Source of the DNA: an uncultured Prevotella sp.
GTDB lineage: Bacteria; Bacteroidota; Bacteroidia; Bacteroidales; Bacteroidaceae
NCBI GenBank assembly: GCA_937916405.1
Contig: CALFUF010000046.1
Coordinates: forward strand, 1-7,634
Direction: 5' to 3'
Length of the DNA: 7,634 nt
Positions 1-6,779 of the stretch are shown here, one piece after another (position 1 is the stretch's first letter; each line of letters starts with the position of its first letter). Under the pieces are notes generated by a model that saw nothing but the letters and a program-made list of their open reading frames with translations, searched no databases and was not told the DNA's origin. The position numbers and the translations under genes were made by a program.

Positions 1-219
1 ACGTGCCAGTATCAGGACGAGCAATACAAAGACGGCAATACGCAAGAGCAGCTGTAATGGCATGAGCGTCACCTTCCAACTACGGGGAGCGAAGCGATAG
101 GCTTTGGTATCACTCATCCGCATCGTCGGTTCCGTCTTCTTCCTGTACATCAAGTACCATAGGATATAGGGTACGAGCAGGAGCAGGAGAAACAGATATT
201 CTTTATTCGCAAATTCCAT
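1..219 (-). CDS. batA: BatA N-terminal fragment (aerotolerance-type VWA membrane protein), cut by window edge
   Basis: Only the first 73 codons are present; the frame is open to the left edge. The visible part begins MEFANKEYLF and has two hydrophobic segments, about residues 8-25 and 53-72, separated by a basic loop (YRKK at 25-28). The second ends in LVLILAR, where BatA proteins continue into the periplasmic von Willebrand A domain. This matches the BatA N-terminal region (the aerotolerance regulator N-terminal domain) as I know it from Bacteroidales. In the family, BatA is an inner-membrane protein with a MIDAS-type VWA domain and is usually followed by BatB and further Bat genes; that domain lies outside this window and cannot be checked. 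The start follows a purine-rich AAGAAGAAAG and lies 16 bp after the upstream gene. MoxR, DUF58 and a BatD-like protein upstream support the identification. The main alternative is the paralogue BatB, which has a similar N-terminus. Confidence 0.85.
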   Translation of the reverse strand, partial: MEFANKEYLFLLLLLVPYILWYLMYRKKTEPTMRMSDTKAYRFAPRSWKVTLMPLQLLLRIAVFVLLVLILAR

Positions 220-223
220 TGTT

Positions 224-233
224 CTTTCTTCTT
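224..233 (-). promoter_or_regulatory. Purine-rich ribosome-binding region of batA
   Basis: On the minus strand the 16-bp gap before batA contains AAGAAGAAAG, ending four bases before the ATG. It is the most purine-rich leader in this operon, whose other genes are overlapping, abutting or preceded by A/T-rich sequence. It supports 219 as the batA start. Confidence 0.5.
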
Positions 234-235
234 GA

Positions 236-1306
236 TTACATGACTCCCGTGAGAATCATCAGTCTGTATATCACAAATCCCAGTAGGACGAGACAGATGA
301 CGACGATACCGCCAATCGACCACTTGAGGATGCGACGGGTCTTCAGTGAGCGCTGGTCCTCTGCCGACAGCTGCGGCTTCTCCTCTTCCACCACCTGCTG
401 CTCTTGTTTGGTCTGATTAATAAACTCTATCGCGTTCACCAGGTTCATATCGTTCTCATTGATGAGGGTGGAATACTTGGCGAACTTCACCAGGTCAGCG
501 GTTGTGAACAGTTGGCGCAACTCATCCAGCGACTTCTGGTCACCATCCCGTGTCAACCGCTCGATAATCTCGGAACTGGTCATCTCCATAGCGGAGAACT
601 TATAACGCTCCTCGATATAACGACGCAACGTATCGGTCAGTTTCGTGTAGTATTCCTTCTGGTTCTCTGAGGACACCATCTTGTCTGCCTTGATTTGCTC
701 AATCTCCTTCATCGCCTTCTGGTGAGGCAGCAACCTCTTCACCAGTTTGAAGCTCTTGATGAGTGGCTTGTTGTCGCGCAACCTAATATATAAGTAGGTG
801 GCGGCACCCAGCAAGAGTAATAAGAGGACGCTCAGCCAGAACACCAGTGACCAGTCGCTCCACAGGAAAGGATTATCCTGTACGTCCTTGGGACCGAAGA
901 ACTGGTTCATCTTCGTGGTATCCACATCGACTTCCATCACTTTCAAGGCAAGACTCTTGCTCTGGTAAGCCTTTCCGTCCACCTTCACCTTGAAAGGGGG
1001 AAGGTAATAGAGTTTTCCGTCAAAGGATGTCAGCGTATAGACACGGCTCCACTGCTGTCCGTTGTCTATCTCCTCTTTCTTCTCCTCTCCAACAGACAGC
1101 ACCTCTACGCCATCCACCAACGGCTCTCTCGCTTTGTAGGTGGGGAAGACGACTTTCGCTTTCGCGGGTGCCGTCACTGTCAAGGTGACATGTACCTGCT
1201 GTCCGATGAGCATCTGGATAGAGTCGATTCTCGCCTCTACCCCTACCTGCGCCATCATGGTGGCTACAGTACATACCAGCGTTATCAGTATAACGATTCG
1301 TTTCAT
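236..1306 (-). CDS. Signal-peptide membrane protein of the Bat operon with BatD/DUF4381-like cytoplasmic region
   Basis: This is a 356-residue protein with a Sec-type signal peptide (MKRIVILITL, cleavage probably after MMAQ near residue 20). Residues about 25-130 look like a periplasmic beta-sandwich, with alternating polar and hydrophobic strands. A strong transmembrane segment lies at about 152-175, followed by a charged helical cytoplasmic part at about 178-325. That part contains EYYTKLTDTLRRYIEERY (218-235) and MTSSEIIERL (242-251), the kind of sequence seen in DUF4381/BatD-type proteins. A second transmembrane segment lies at about 330-352. The predicted topology is periplasmic sandwich, TM, cytoplasmic helices, TM, so the extreme C-terminus would be outside. 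Its ATG abuts the TAG of the DUF58 gene, and batA follows 16 bp later. The position between DUF58 and batA is typical of Bacteroidales aerotolerance operons. I infer a scaffold role for the MoxR/VWA complex; no catalytic motif is visible. Confidence 0.8.
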   Translation of the reverse strand: MKRIVILITLVCTVATMMAQVGVEARIDSIQMLIGQQVHVTLTVTAPAKAKVVFPTYKAREPLVDGVEVLSVGEEKKEEIDNGQQWSRVYTLTSFDGKLYYLPPFKVKVDGKAYQSKSLALKVMEVDVDTTKMNQFFGPKDVQDNPFLWSDWSLVFWLSVLLLLLLGAATYLYIRLRDNKPLIKSFKLVKRLLPHQKAMKEIEQIKADKMVSSENQKEYYTKLTDTLRRYIEERYKFSAMEMTSSEIIERLTRDGDQKSLDELRQLFTTADLVKFAKYSTLINENDMNLVNAIEFINQTKQEQQVVEEEKPQLSAEDQRSLKTRRILKWSIGGIVVICLVLLGFVIYRLMILTGVM

Positions 1307-2176
1307 CTAACTACGTTGTTTAAAGAGCATCAGCAGGTGCTTCACGAAATCATCGTTCGTGGCGATACTGATCATGTCCACATTACTCTTGTTCATCGTC
1401 TCACAAAGCTGCTGCTGACGAGTCATCCAATAGTGCTGATGAGCCTGACGGAGCCGTTTGCTGCTGGTATCGATATACTGTTCGTAACCGGTCTCAGCAT
1501 CCACCACACGCATCAATCCCACATCAGGCAGCTCCTTGGCTCGCAGGTCATACACCTGAACAGCAACGACATCATGCTTCCGATTACATATCTGCATCGT
1601 CTGCAAGAAATCCTGTTGCACGTAGAAGTCACTCAGCACAAAGGCGGTACAACGACGTTTTGCCACACTCGTCAGGAACTCCAGTGCCTGCTTGACATCC
1701 GTACGCTTGCTCTCTGGTTTGAAGTCCAGCAACTCTCGGATGATATACAGGATATGCTTACGCCCTTTCTTCGGAGGAATATATTTCTCGATATGGTCGG
1801 AGAAGAACACCACACCGATCTTGTCATTATTCTGAATGGCACTGAAGGCAATGGTCGCAGCTATCTCCGTCACCATGTCACGCTTCATCTGCTTCTGGGT
1901 TCCGAAATCGAGGGAGCCGCTGACATCGATAAGTAACATTACCGTCAACTCACGCTCCTCCTCGAACACCTTCACGTAAGGACGATGAAAACGCGCCGTC
2001 ACATTCCAGTCAATATCACGCACATCATCCCCATACTGGTATTCACGTACCTCGCTGAAAGCCATACCACGTCCCTTAAAGGCAGAGTGATACTGCCCCG
2101 CAAAGACGTTGGCACTCAGTCCGCGTGCCTTGATCTCTATCTTCCGAACTTTCTTCAGTAACTCAGCTGTTTCCAT
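1307..2176 (-). CDS. DUF58 domain protein (VWA-like fold, partner of MoxR)
   Basis: This 289-residue protein has no signal peptide or membrane segment, so it is probably cytoplasmic or held at the membrane by partners. The DUF58 hallmark, tyrosine-rich YQYGDD followed by RDIDWNVTAR, is at residues 46-62. Just after it, LLIDVSGS at 81-88 supplies the DxSxS metal-binding motif of a VWA/MIDAS site. Further candidate metal-site residues are Thr159 or Asp160 in SKRTDVKQAL, and LSDF at 181-184. DUF58 proteins almost always sit next to a MoxR ATPase, as here. The ATG overlaps the MoxR stop codon in a TAATG arrangement, which suggests translational re-initiation and roughly equal synthesis of the two products. 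The exact biochemical role of the family is not settled; involvement in folding or activating the Bat membrane proteins is inference. Confidence 0.93.
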   Translation of the reverse strand: METAELLKKVRKIEIKARGLSANVFAGQYHSAFKGRGMAFSEVREYQYGDDVRDIDWNVTARFHRPYVKVFEEERELTVMLLIDVSGSLDFGTQKQMKRDMVTEIAATIAFSAIQNNDKIGVVFFSDHIEKYIPPKKGRKHILYIIRELLDFKPESKRTDVKQALEFLTSVAKRRCTAFVLSDFYVQQDFLQTMQICNRKHDVVAVQVYDLRAKELPDVGLMRVVDAETGYEQYIDTSSKRLRQAHQHYWMTRQQQLCETMNKSNVDMISIATNDDFVKHLLMLFKQRS

Positions 2177-3171
2177 TAAGGAACCTCAACCTTATTAATA
2201 ATCTTGGATACGATCTCCTCACTGGTCACATTACTTGCCTCAGCCTCGTAGGTCAGTCCGATACGATGACGCAGCACGTCATGGGCAACGGCACGCACAT
2301 CCTCAGGAACCACATAACCACGACGCTTGATGAAGGCATAGGCACGGGCTGCCTTGGCGAGATTGATGGAGGCACGAGGACTACCGCCAAAGGAGATCAT
2401 GTCCTTCATATCCTTCAGACCATAACGGTCAGGATAACGGGTGGCAAAGACGATATCAGCGATATACTGTTCTATCTTCTCATCAATATACACCTCACGA
2501 ACGACAGCACGGGCATTCAATATCTCCTGCGCCGTGGTGACTGGTGTCACCTCAGGCAGTGCCCCTGCGATATTCTCACGGATGATACGCTTCTCCTCCT
2601 CTAACGTTGGATAGTCAATCACCACCTTCAGCATGAAACGGTCCATCTGTGCCTCAGGCAACGGATAGGTTCCCTCCTGCTCGATAGGGTTCTGTGTCGC
2701 CATCACGAGGAATGGGGAGGGCAGGTCGAAGGTCTCCTTGCCGATCGTCACCTGTTTCTCCTGCATCGCCTCCAACAAGGCACTCTGTACCTTTGCCGGC
2801 GCACGGTTGATCTCATCCGCCAATACAAAGTTGGCGAAGACGGGACCCTGCTTCACCTGGAAGCGCTCGTCTTTCTGCGAGTAGATCATCGTACCTGTCA
2901 CATCGGCAGGCAACAGGTCTGGGGTAAACTGTATACGGCTATATGAAGCGTCTATCAATTGGGCGAGGGTCTTGATGGCAAGGGTCTTGGCAAGACCAGG
3001 AACACCTTCCAACAGGATATTACCATCACTCAACAGACCAATCAATAACGATTCTACCAAATGCTTCTGTCCTACAATCACACGATCCATACCTGTTACC
3101 AGATTGGTAACGAAACCGCTTTGCTGTTCTATCCGGATATTCAACTCACGGATATCAATAGATTCTGCCAT
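2176..3171 (-). CDS. moxR: MoxR-family AAA+ ATPase
   Basis: This is a 331-residue ATPase, full length for the family. In order it shows Walker A GVPGLAKT (56-63), Walker B with FVLADE (115-120) followed by INRAPAKVQSALLEAMQE, sensor 1 in ATQNP (158-162), the conserved EAQMDRF with a likely arginine finger at Arg178, and sensor 2 in GGSPRA (262-267). The C-terminal lid follows, and all key residues are intact. MoxR ATPases form hexameric rings and act as chaperones or remodelers for VWA-domain clients. Here the likely clients are the DUF58 protein and BatA downstream. The start is 21 bp after the hydrolase stop; that gap is A/T-rich, with no strong Shine-Dalgarno. The stop shares one base with the next ATG. 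Identification is firm; the client assignment is inferred from context. Confidence 0.96.
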   Translation of the reverse strand: MAESIDIRELNIRIEQQSGFVTNLVTGMDRVIVGQKHLVESLLIGLLSDGNILLEGVPGLAKTLAIKTLAQLIDASYSRIQFTPDLLPADVTGTMIYSQKDERFQVKQGPVFANFVLADEINRAPAKVQSALLEAMQEKQVTIGKETFDLPSPFLVMATQNPIEQEGTYPLPEAQMDRFMLKVVIDYPTLEEEKRIIRENIAGALPEVTPVTTAQEILNARAVVREVYIDEKIEQYIADIVFATRYPDRYGLKDMKDMISFGGSPRASINLAKAARAYAFIKRRGYVVPEDVRAVAHDVLRHRIGLTYEAEASNVTSEEIVSKIINKVEVP

Positions 3172-3192
3172 AATTCTATATTTATTATTTGA

Positions 3193-3996
3193 TTACTCTA
3201 ACTCGAAAATCCCTGTCGGCGTAGTACGCTTAAGGACCTCCATCTTCAGGTCGACACCAACGATGATGCCATAGTCACGGAGGATGCTCTCCACCGTCTT
3301 ACGCGCCAACTCAGGATGATTGTTCTCCTCACTCAGATGGCACAGCCACACATACCGCAGATGCTCTGACATGTTCTCTACCAGGGCAAGACCACAAGAG
3401 CGGTTGCTCAGATGACCGGTCTGCGAGAGGATACGCCCTTTGAGGAACTGCGGGTAAGGACCATTGTTCACCATCTCCTCGTCATGATTAGCCTCAATGA
3501 CGAGATAGTTAGCCTCTGAGATAAAGGGCTTCATCTCCTCAGTGACACATCCTGCATCAGTGATGATACAGAAGTTGACGCCCTCTGCCTTGATCATATA
3601 ACCCACATTATCACTGCTGTCATGAGGAACAGGGAAAGGAGTCACGAGGAACTCCCCGATCTTAATAGTCTTTCCTTTCTCCACATAGCGTTTCCGCTCT
3701 GGCAAGACCTTCTGTTGAACACAATAGTTCTTCTCAATCCCCTCATGCACCTTCTCGGTAGTATATACCGGCACCTGATAGTCTTTACTAAACGAGCCCA
3801 CCGACTTGATATGATCCGCATGGTCATGAGTGACAAGCACATGATGCACCTGGGACATACTAAGCCCGTAATCTCTAAAGTCCTTTTTCAGACCTCTTAA
3901 TCCTACTCCGATATCTATCAACAGTCCATCCGTCGGGGTCATCAGCATATAGCAATTTCCACTACTGCCGCTTCCAAAGGATATAAATTTCAGCAT
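3193..3996 (-). CDS. YycJ/WalJ-like MBL-fold metallohydrolase
   Basis: This 267-residue protein of the metallo-beta-lactamase fold begins MLKFISFGSGSSGNC, the usual YycJ/WalJ-type opening. Metal ligands are visible as THDHADH (56-62; His57, His59, Asp61, His62), His125 in PVPHD, Asp147 in ITDAG, His195 in the family hallmark GHLSN, and His220 in CHLSEENNHPE. EANHD at 168-172 is another family signature. YycJ/WalJ proteins are cytoplasmic, probably two-metal nucleases or phosphodiesterases, linked in Firmicutes to cell-wall signalling and DNA maintenance; the role in Bacteroidota is not established. A TTG at 4017 would add seven residues, but it lies inside the predicted -7 promoter box, so ATG 3996 is preferred. 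It is the first gene of the MoxR/Bat unit, separated from moxR by 21 bp. Confidence 0.9.
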   Translation of the reverse strand: MLKFISFGSGSSGNCYMLMTPTDGLLIDIGVGLRGLKKDFRDYGLSMSQVHHVLVTHDHADHIKSVGSFSKDYQVPVYTTEKVHEGIEKNYCVQQKVLPERKRYVEKGKTIKIGEFLVTPFPVPHDSSDNVGYMIKAEGVNFCIITDAGCVTEEMKPFISEANYLVIEANHDEEMVNNGPYPQFLKGRILSQTGHLSNRSCGLALVENMSEHLRYVWLCHLSEENNHPELARKTVESILRDYGIIVGVDLKMEVLKRTTPTGIFELE

Positions 3997-4014
3997 TTTA
4001 GTTAATATTTTGTG

Positions 4015-4022
4015 CAAAAGTA
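4015..4022 (-). promoter_or_regulatory. -7 promoter box for the hydrolase-moxR-bat operon
   Basis: The minus strand reads TACTTTTG, a perfect match to the Bacteroidota consensus TAnnTTTG. Transcription would begin a few bases downstream, giving a leader of roughly 10-15 nt before ATG 3996. I see no clear TTG-type -33 box at the expected distance, so the call rests on the -7 match and its position in a divergent spacer. Confidence 0.6.
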
Positions 4023-4044
4023 ATAAAAAGTTAGGAGTTTTCCT

Positions 4045-4052
4045 TATCTTTG
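4045..4052 (+). promoter_or_regulatory. -7 promoter box for the small lipoprotein gene
   Basis: TATCTTTG on the plus strand matches TAnnTTTG exactly and lies 26 bp before the ATG at 4079. The leader is A/T-rich with no Shine-Dalgarno. It is divergent from the minus-strand -7 box at 4015-4022, with 22 bp between the two. No convincing -33 element is visible. Confidence 0.6.
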
Positions 4053-4078
4053 CATTGTTTTTTGATAATTTTAAACTT

Positions 4079-4519
4079 ATGAAATATTACTTGTTATTTG
4101 CGCTGGCATTCGTGTTCAATAGTTGTCAACTGCATGACGAGAATGCGCCAGAAGCTGTCGACAAGCCTCTCAAGGACTGGTCAGAGGCTTATTTCGGGTT
4201 TGATTACGAGGAGGCATTGGACTATATGACACCTGAGAGTGAGAAATGGATCCGCTTCGCCGCCTCTAACATCAACGAGAAGGATGTCAGCTTCATCAAC
4301 GAGCATAACAAGGGGGCAAAGATAGAGATCATCGACCGTCAGATGATGCCTGGTGACACCACCTGCTCTGCCCGCATCCGTATCTCCGACTTTGTTCTGT
4401 TGGGTTTTGTAGGACAAGAGAACAAGGTCATTGACGAGGCGGAATACCAGATTACGCTGGTTAAACGAGACGGAAAATGGAAGGTTAGAATGGAAGGCCC
4501 ACTGCAAAGTGGAAGGTGA
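4079..4519 (+). CDS. Small predicted lipoprotein, NTF2-like/DUF4878-like
   Basis: This is a 146-residue protein. A short signal peptide, MKYYLLFALAFVFNSC, ends in a lipobox-like FNSC, so Cys16 is the likely lipidated residue. The next residues, QLHDEN, are acidic, resembling the export signals that send some Bacteroidota lipoproteins to the cell surface. The mature part has an N-terminal helical stretch (WSEAYFGFDYEEALDYMTPE, 34-53) and then beta strands ending in YQITLVKRDGKWKV (123-136). That helix-then-sheet pattern with a late RDGKWKV strand suggests an NTF2-like or DUF4878-type fold; this is fold recognition by eye, not a family match. Function unknown. The frame is open upstream to 4010, but that start would precede the -7 box at 4045, and the ATG at 4079 gives a proper signal peptide. 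Its 3' end overlaps tamL, which runs the other way, by 35 bp. Confidence 0.82.
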   Translation: MKYYLLFALAFVFNSCQLHDENAPEAVDKPLKDWSEAYFGFDYEEALDYMTPESEKWIRFAASNINEKDVSFINEHNKGAKIEIIDRQMMPGDTTCSARIRISDFVLLGFVGQENKVIDEAEYQITLVKRDGKWKVRMEGPLQSGR

Positions 4520-6695
4520 AGTCACGACTGAGTTTCGGATGGGCGATAGGATAATGCTCGTCACCATTCTCATAGGCGGGATTGACAGCTTTCATACCCA
4601 TATCGAAACGCAGAATAAAATAGTCGAAATTGAAGCGGAAGCCTAGTCCATAGCCTACCGCCAGTTGTTTCCAGAACTCAGAGAGCTGGAACTGACCTCC
4701 TGGCTGTTCATCATAAGCCCGTAACGTCCAGATATTACCGGCATCCACAAACAGGGCGATACCCAGTTTCCAAAACAGGTGGGCACGATATTCCATATTC
4801 AGGTCCAACTTCATATCACCTGTCTGGTTGATGAAGTCAATACGTCCGTCCTTACTGACGTATTTTCCTGGTCCCAGACTACGCACGCTCCATCCTCTCA
4901 CACTATTGGCGCCACCTGAGAAATAACGTTTCTCAAAGGGCAGGATATTACTGTTACCATAAGGATAGGCGACACCCAGTCCGGCATGGAACACCAGCTG
5001 GTTATTGAAACTGAAGTTGATGGTACGGGTCAAGTCAATATCAGCCTTCACATATTGTGCGTAAGCGATATCAAAGAAGGTATACTGTCCCTTGTTGTTA
5101 CGATGAAAACTGAAGGTCTTCGCAGCCAGTCCTAACAGGTTACCAGCCGTCTCGGCATTTGCCTTGATGGCAAAGACACCATTATTATAGGAGTACCCCA
5201 CCCCGAACTTCATGATAAACAGGTTCTCGTAGTTATAACGCAGGATGGCGTTACGGCTACTTGTATCATCCAGATATTCCCTCTTAAAGGTCTCACTGAT
5301 CCATGGCATGGAGATATAGTTCAGGTCCAGCAGGTCGATGCGGTAGTTGTCGTGGTGCTTGGGATTGTTCCACTTATAACGCCATCCCACGGAGAACACT
5401 CGCCTGTGGAACTCTGGACGGTTCTGGAGGTCGTACGACAGGGACACCTCACTGCTGGCATTGATACGCCGATGGATATCCGCCGGCAGGAAGGGAGCGA
5501 TGAAACGGGGGAAGGTCAGTTTCGTTCCCAGACTATACTCCAAGAAGTTATGGTTGGAATAGCCTTCGAGTCCCTTGATAGCCTCATAGGCACCACGCAA
5601 CTCTATCGTCAGGTTCTCCGATCCTTTGAACAGGTTACGGTTCTGATAGGTCAGCGAGACGGCGGCACCCAAGTCACCTGCCGTATTCGTACCCTCTGGC
5701 TGGAAAGAGACCGTTGAGGGTTTGTTTGTGCTGACTTGTATCTGACAGTCCAGCAGACTACTGTCCGGCTGTTCCTTAAACGAGATATTGGTATAGCGCA
5801 CAGCCCCCAGTCTGCCAAAATGGTTATAGGTGTTCTGCAACTCTTCCGCGGAATAATACTCTCCCTCTCTGAGATAGGTGTTACGACGGAGCACTCCTTT
5901 TCGCAAATGGATGACAGAATCCTCCGGGTCACCACTGCTATACTGCACGTCTCGCATCGTATAGCGTTGGTGGGGCATCATATTCCCGTCTCTGTCACGC
6001 TGCTGTCGCAGCACCAATACCACATCTATCTCCTGGGAGTGTGCCACGGAGTCTGCCTCGTAGAGGATATATTCCTTATTAAAACGATAGTAGCCGAGGT
6101 TATTCAACTCGTTGGTGATCCGCTTACGCTCACCGTCCAGGTTCTCCACACTGAACCGCATGCCGCTTTTGAGTCCTCGCCGCTGGGGGTCATCAAGGTG
6201 TAACAGACTGTTTATCAGCGAGTCTTCTATGACATAGTCTATCTTACGAATGGTATAGGGCTTTCCTGGATGCAGGAAGTAGGTCACGTCAATCTTCTTG
6301 CTCTTTGCCTTGGTCATCGCATCGACACCAGCACGCAGATAACCCATATTCGCTAACTGCATCTGCAGGTCTTCCATCGAGCGTCGGGTACTCATGGAGT
6401 CATACAGCACAGGAGCCTCTCCGATGGAGCGCAGCAAACGGTTAACCCATTTCGTGGTGTCACTGCCAGAGAGGGAATAGGTGGCAAGGGGTATCTTGAC
6501 GGCTGAGAACCAGCGGGCATTACCCTGCTGACGGACGTATGCCTTCATGTCTGTAGTATTGACATCTTTGGCTTTGGAGGTGCTCTTGACTTGCACTTTA
6601 TTTAATAAATACGCTCCTTCAGGGACATATTTCGTCTCTGAACAGGCACAGAAAAGGAGCACCAACAAAAGATATATAGGGTACCTAAGTCGCAT
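4485..6695 (-). CDS. tamL: TamL: lipoprotein-type TamA/BamA-family (Omp85) outer-membrane protein
   Basis: This 736-residue protein starts MRLRYPIYLLLVLLFCAC, a lipoprotein signal with Cys18 (or Cys16) as acceptor. It is followed by SETKYVPEGAYLLNKV, characteristic of Bacteroidota TamL. Residues about 30-325 are the periplasmic region and should hold several POTRA domains (for example around KPYTIRKIDYVIEDSL, 145-160). Residues about 330-736 form the 16-strand barrel. GGANSVRGW (594-602) is the conserved Omp85 loop-6 motif, and the protein ends FHFAVGLPF, a C-terminal beta-signal with terminal Phe. TamA-type proteins assist outer-membrane protein insertion or, with TamB, lipid transport. In many Bacteroidota tamB lies nearby, but none is seen downstream here. 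An upstream TTG at 6713 lies inside the promoter, so ATG 6695 is chosen. BamA itself is unlikely because BamA is not a lipoprotein. Confidence 0.9.
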   Translation of the reverse strand: MRLRYPIYLLLVLLFCACSETKYVPEGAYLLNKVQVKSTSKAKDVNTTDMKAYVRQQGNARWFSAVKIPLATYSLSGSDTTKWVNRLLRSIGEAPVLYDSMSTRRSMEDLQMQLANMGYLRAGVDAMTKAKSKKIDVTYFLHPGKPYTIRKIDYVIEDSLINSLLHLDDPQRRGLKSGMRFSVENLDGERKRITNELNNLGYYRFNKEYILYEADSVAHSQEIDVVLVLRQQRDRDGNMMPHQRYTMRDVQYSSGDPEDSVIHLRKGVLRRNTYLREGEYYSAEELQNTYNHFGRLGAVRYTNISFKEQPDSSLLDCQIQVSTNKPSTVSFQPEGTNTAGDLGAAVSLTYQNRNLFKGSENLTIELRGAYEAIKGLEGYSNHNFLEYSLGTKLTFPRFIAPFLPADIHRRINASSEVSLSYDLQNRPEFHRRVFSVGWRYKWNNPKHHDNYRIDLLDLNYISMPWISETFKREYLDDTSSRNAILRYNYENLFIMKFGVGYSYNNGVFAIKANAETAGNLLGLAAKTFSFHRNNKGQYTFFDIAYAQYVKADIDLTRTINFSFNNQLVFHAGLGVAYPYGNSNILPFEKRYFSGGANSVRGWSVRSLGPGKYVSKDGRIDFINQTGDMKLDLNMEYRAHLFWKLGIALFVDAGNIWTLRAYDEQPGGQFQLSEFWKQLAVGYGLGFRFNFDYFILRFDMGMKAVNPAYENGDEHYPIAHPKLSRDFTFHFAVGLPF

Positions 6696-6702
6696 TTTGT
6701 TG

Positions 6703-6733
6703 CAAAGGTACAAAAATAATTGAGAATTGACAA
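6703..6733 (-). promoter_or_regulatory. tamL promoter (-33 and -7 boxes)
   Basis: On the minus strand, TTG (6731-6733) is followed by a 20-nt spacer and TACCTTTG (6703-6710), matching the Bacteroidota consensus of a TTG-type -33 box, about 20 nt and TAnnTTTG. Only 7 bases separate the -7 box from the ATG at 6695, so the leader would be extremely short, or the transcript nearly leaderless. The -33 box and most of the spacer lie in a heptamer repeat. Confidence 0.65.
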
Positions 6734-6752
6734 TTGATAATTAAGAATTATT
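6718..6752. repeat. Degenerate 7-bp tandem repeat (AATTGAC-type), five units
   Basis: On the plus strand the units are AATTGAG, AATTGAC, AATTGAT, AATTAAG and AATTATT, with exact 7-bp spacing and growing divergence to the right. The array fills most of the divergent spacer between tamL and the methyltransferase gene. It contains the palindrome CAATTG (6731-6736), which presents a TTG on each strand, so the repeat appears to supply the -33 elements of both promoters. Confidence 0.75.
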
Positions 6753-6762
6753 CTTACCTTTG
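6734..6762 (+). promoter_or_regulatory. Promoter of the RNA methyltransferase gene
   Basis: TACCTTTG (6755-6762) is an exact TAnnTTTG -7 box 17 bp before the ATG at 6780, the same octamer as the tamL -7 box on the other strand. A TTG at 6734-6736 lies 18 nt upstream, slightly closer than the usual 19-21 nt, and is a plausible -33 element. It sits on the CAATTG palindrome shared with the tamL promoter. The leader after the -7 box is A-rich. Confidence 0.6.
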
Positions 6763-6779
6763 CCAGAAAATACGTAATA

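Noticed and set aside
175..190. GCAGGA-like short repeat near the left edge
   Set aside because: It is the leucine-rich first membrane segment of BatA, using CTG and CTC codons; low complexity is expected there.
1190..1936. A 248-codon open frame on the plus strand
   Set aside because: It is antisense to the DUF58 gene and the start of the next gene, both with clear family motifs. Its translation is rich in His, Leu and Thr with no recognisable domain, as expected for a shadow frame.
5736..6203. A 155-codon open frame on the plus strand
   Set aside because: It lies wholly antisense to the POTRA region of tamL, has no promoter or recognisable motif, and is best explained by codon bias of the real gene.
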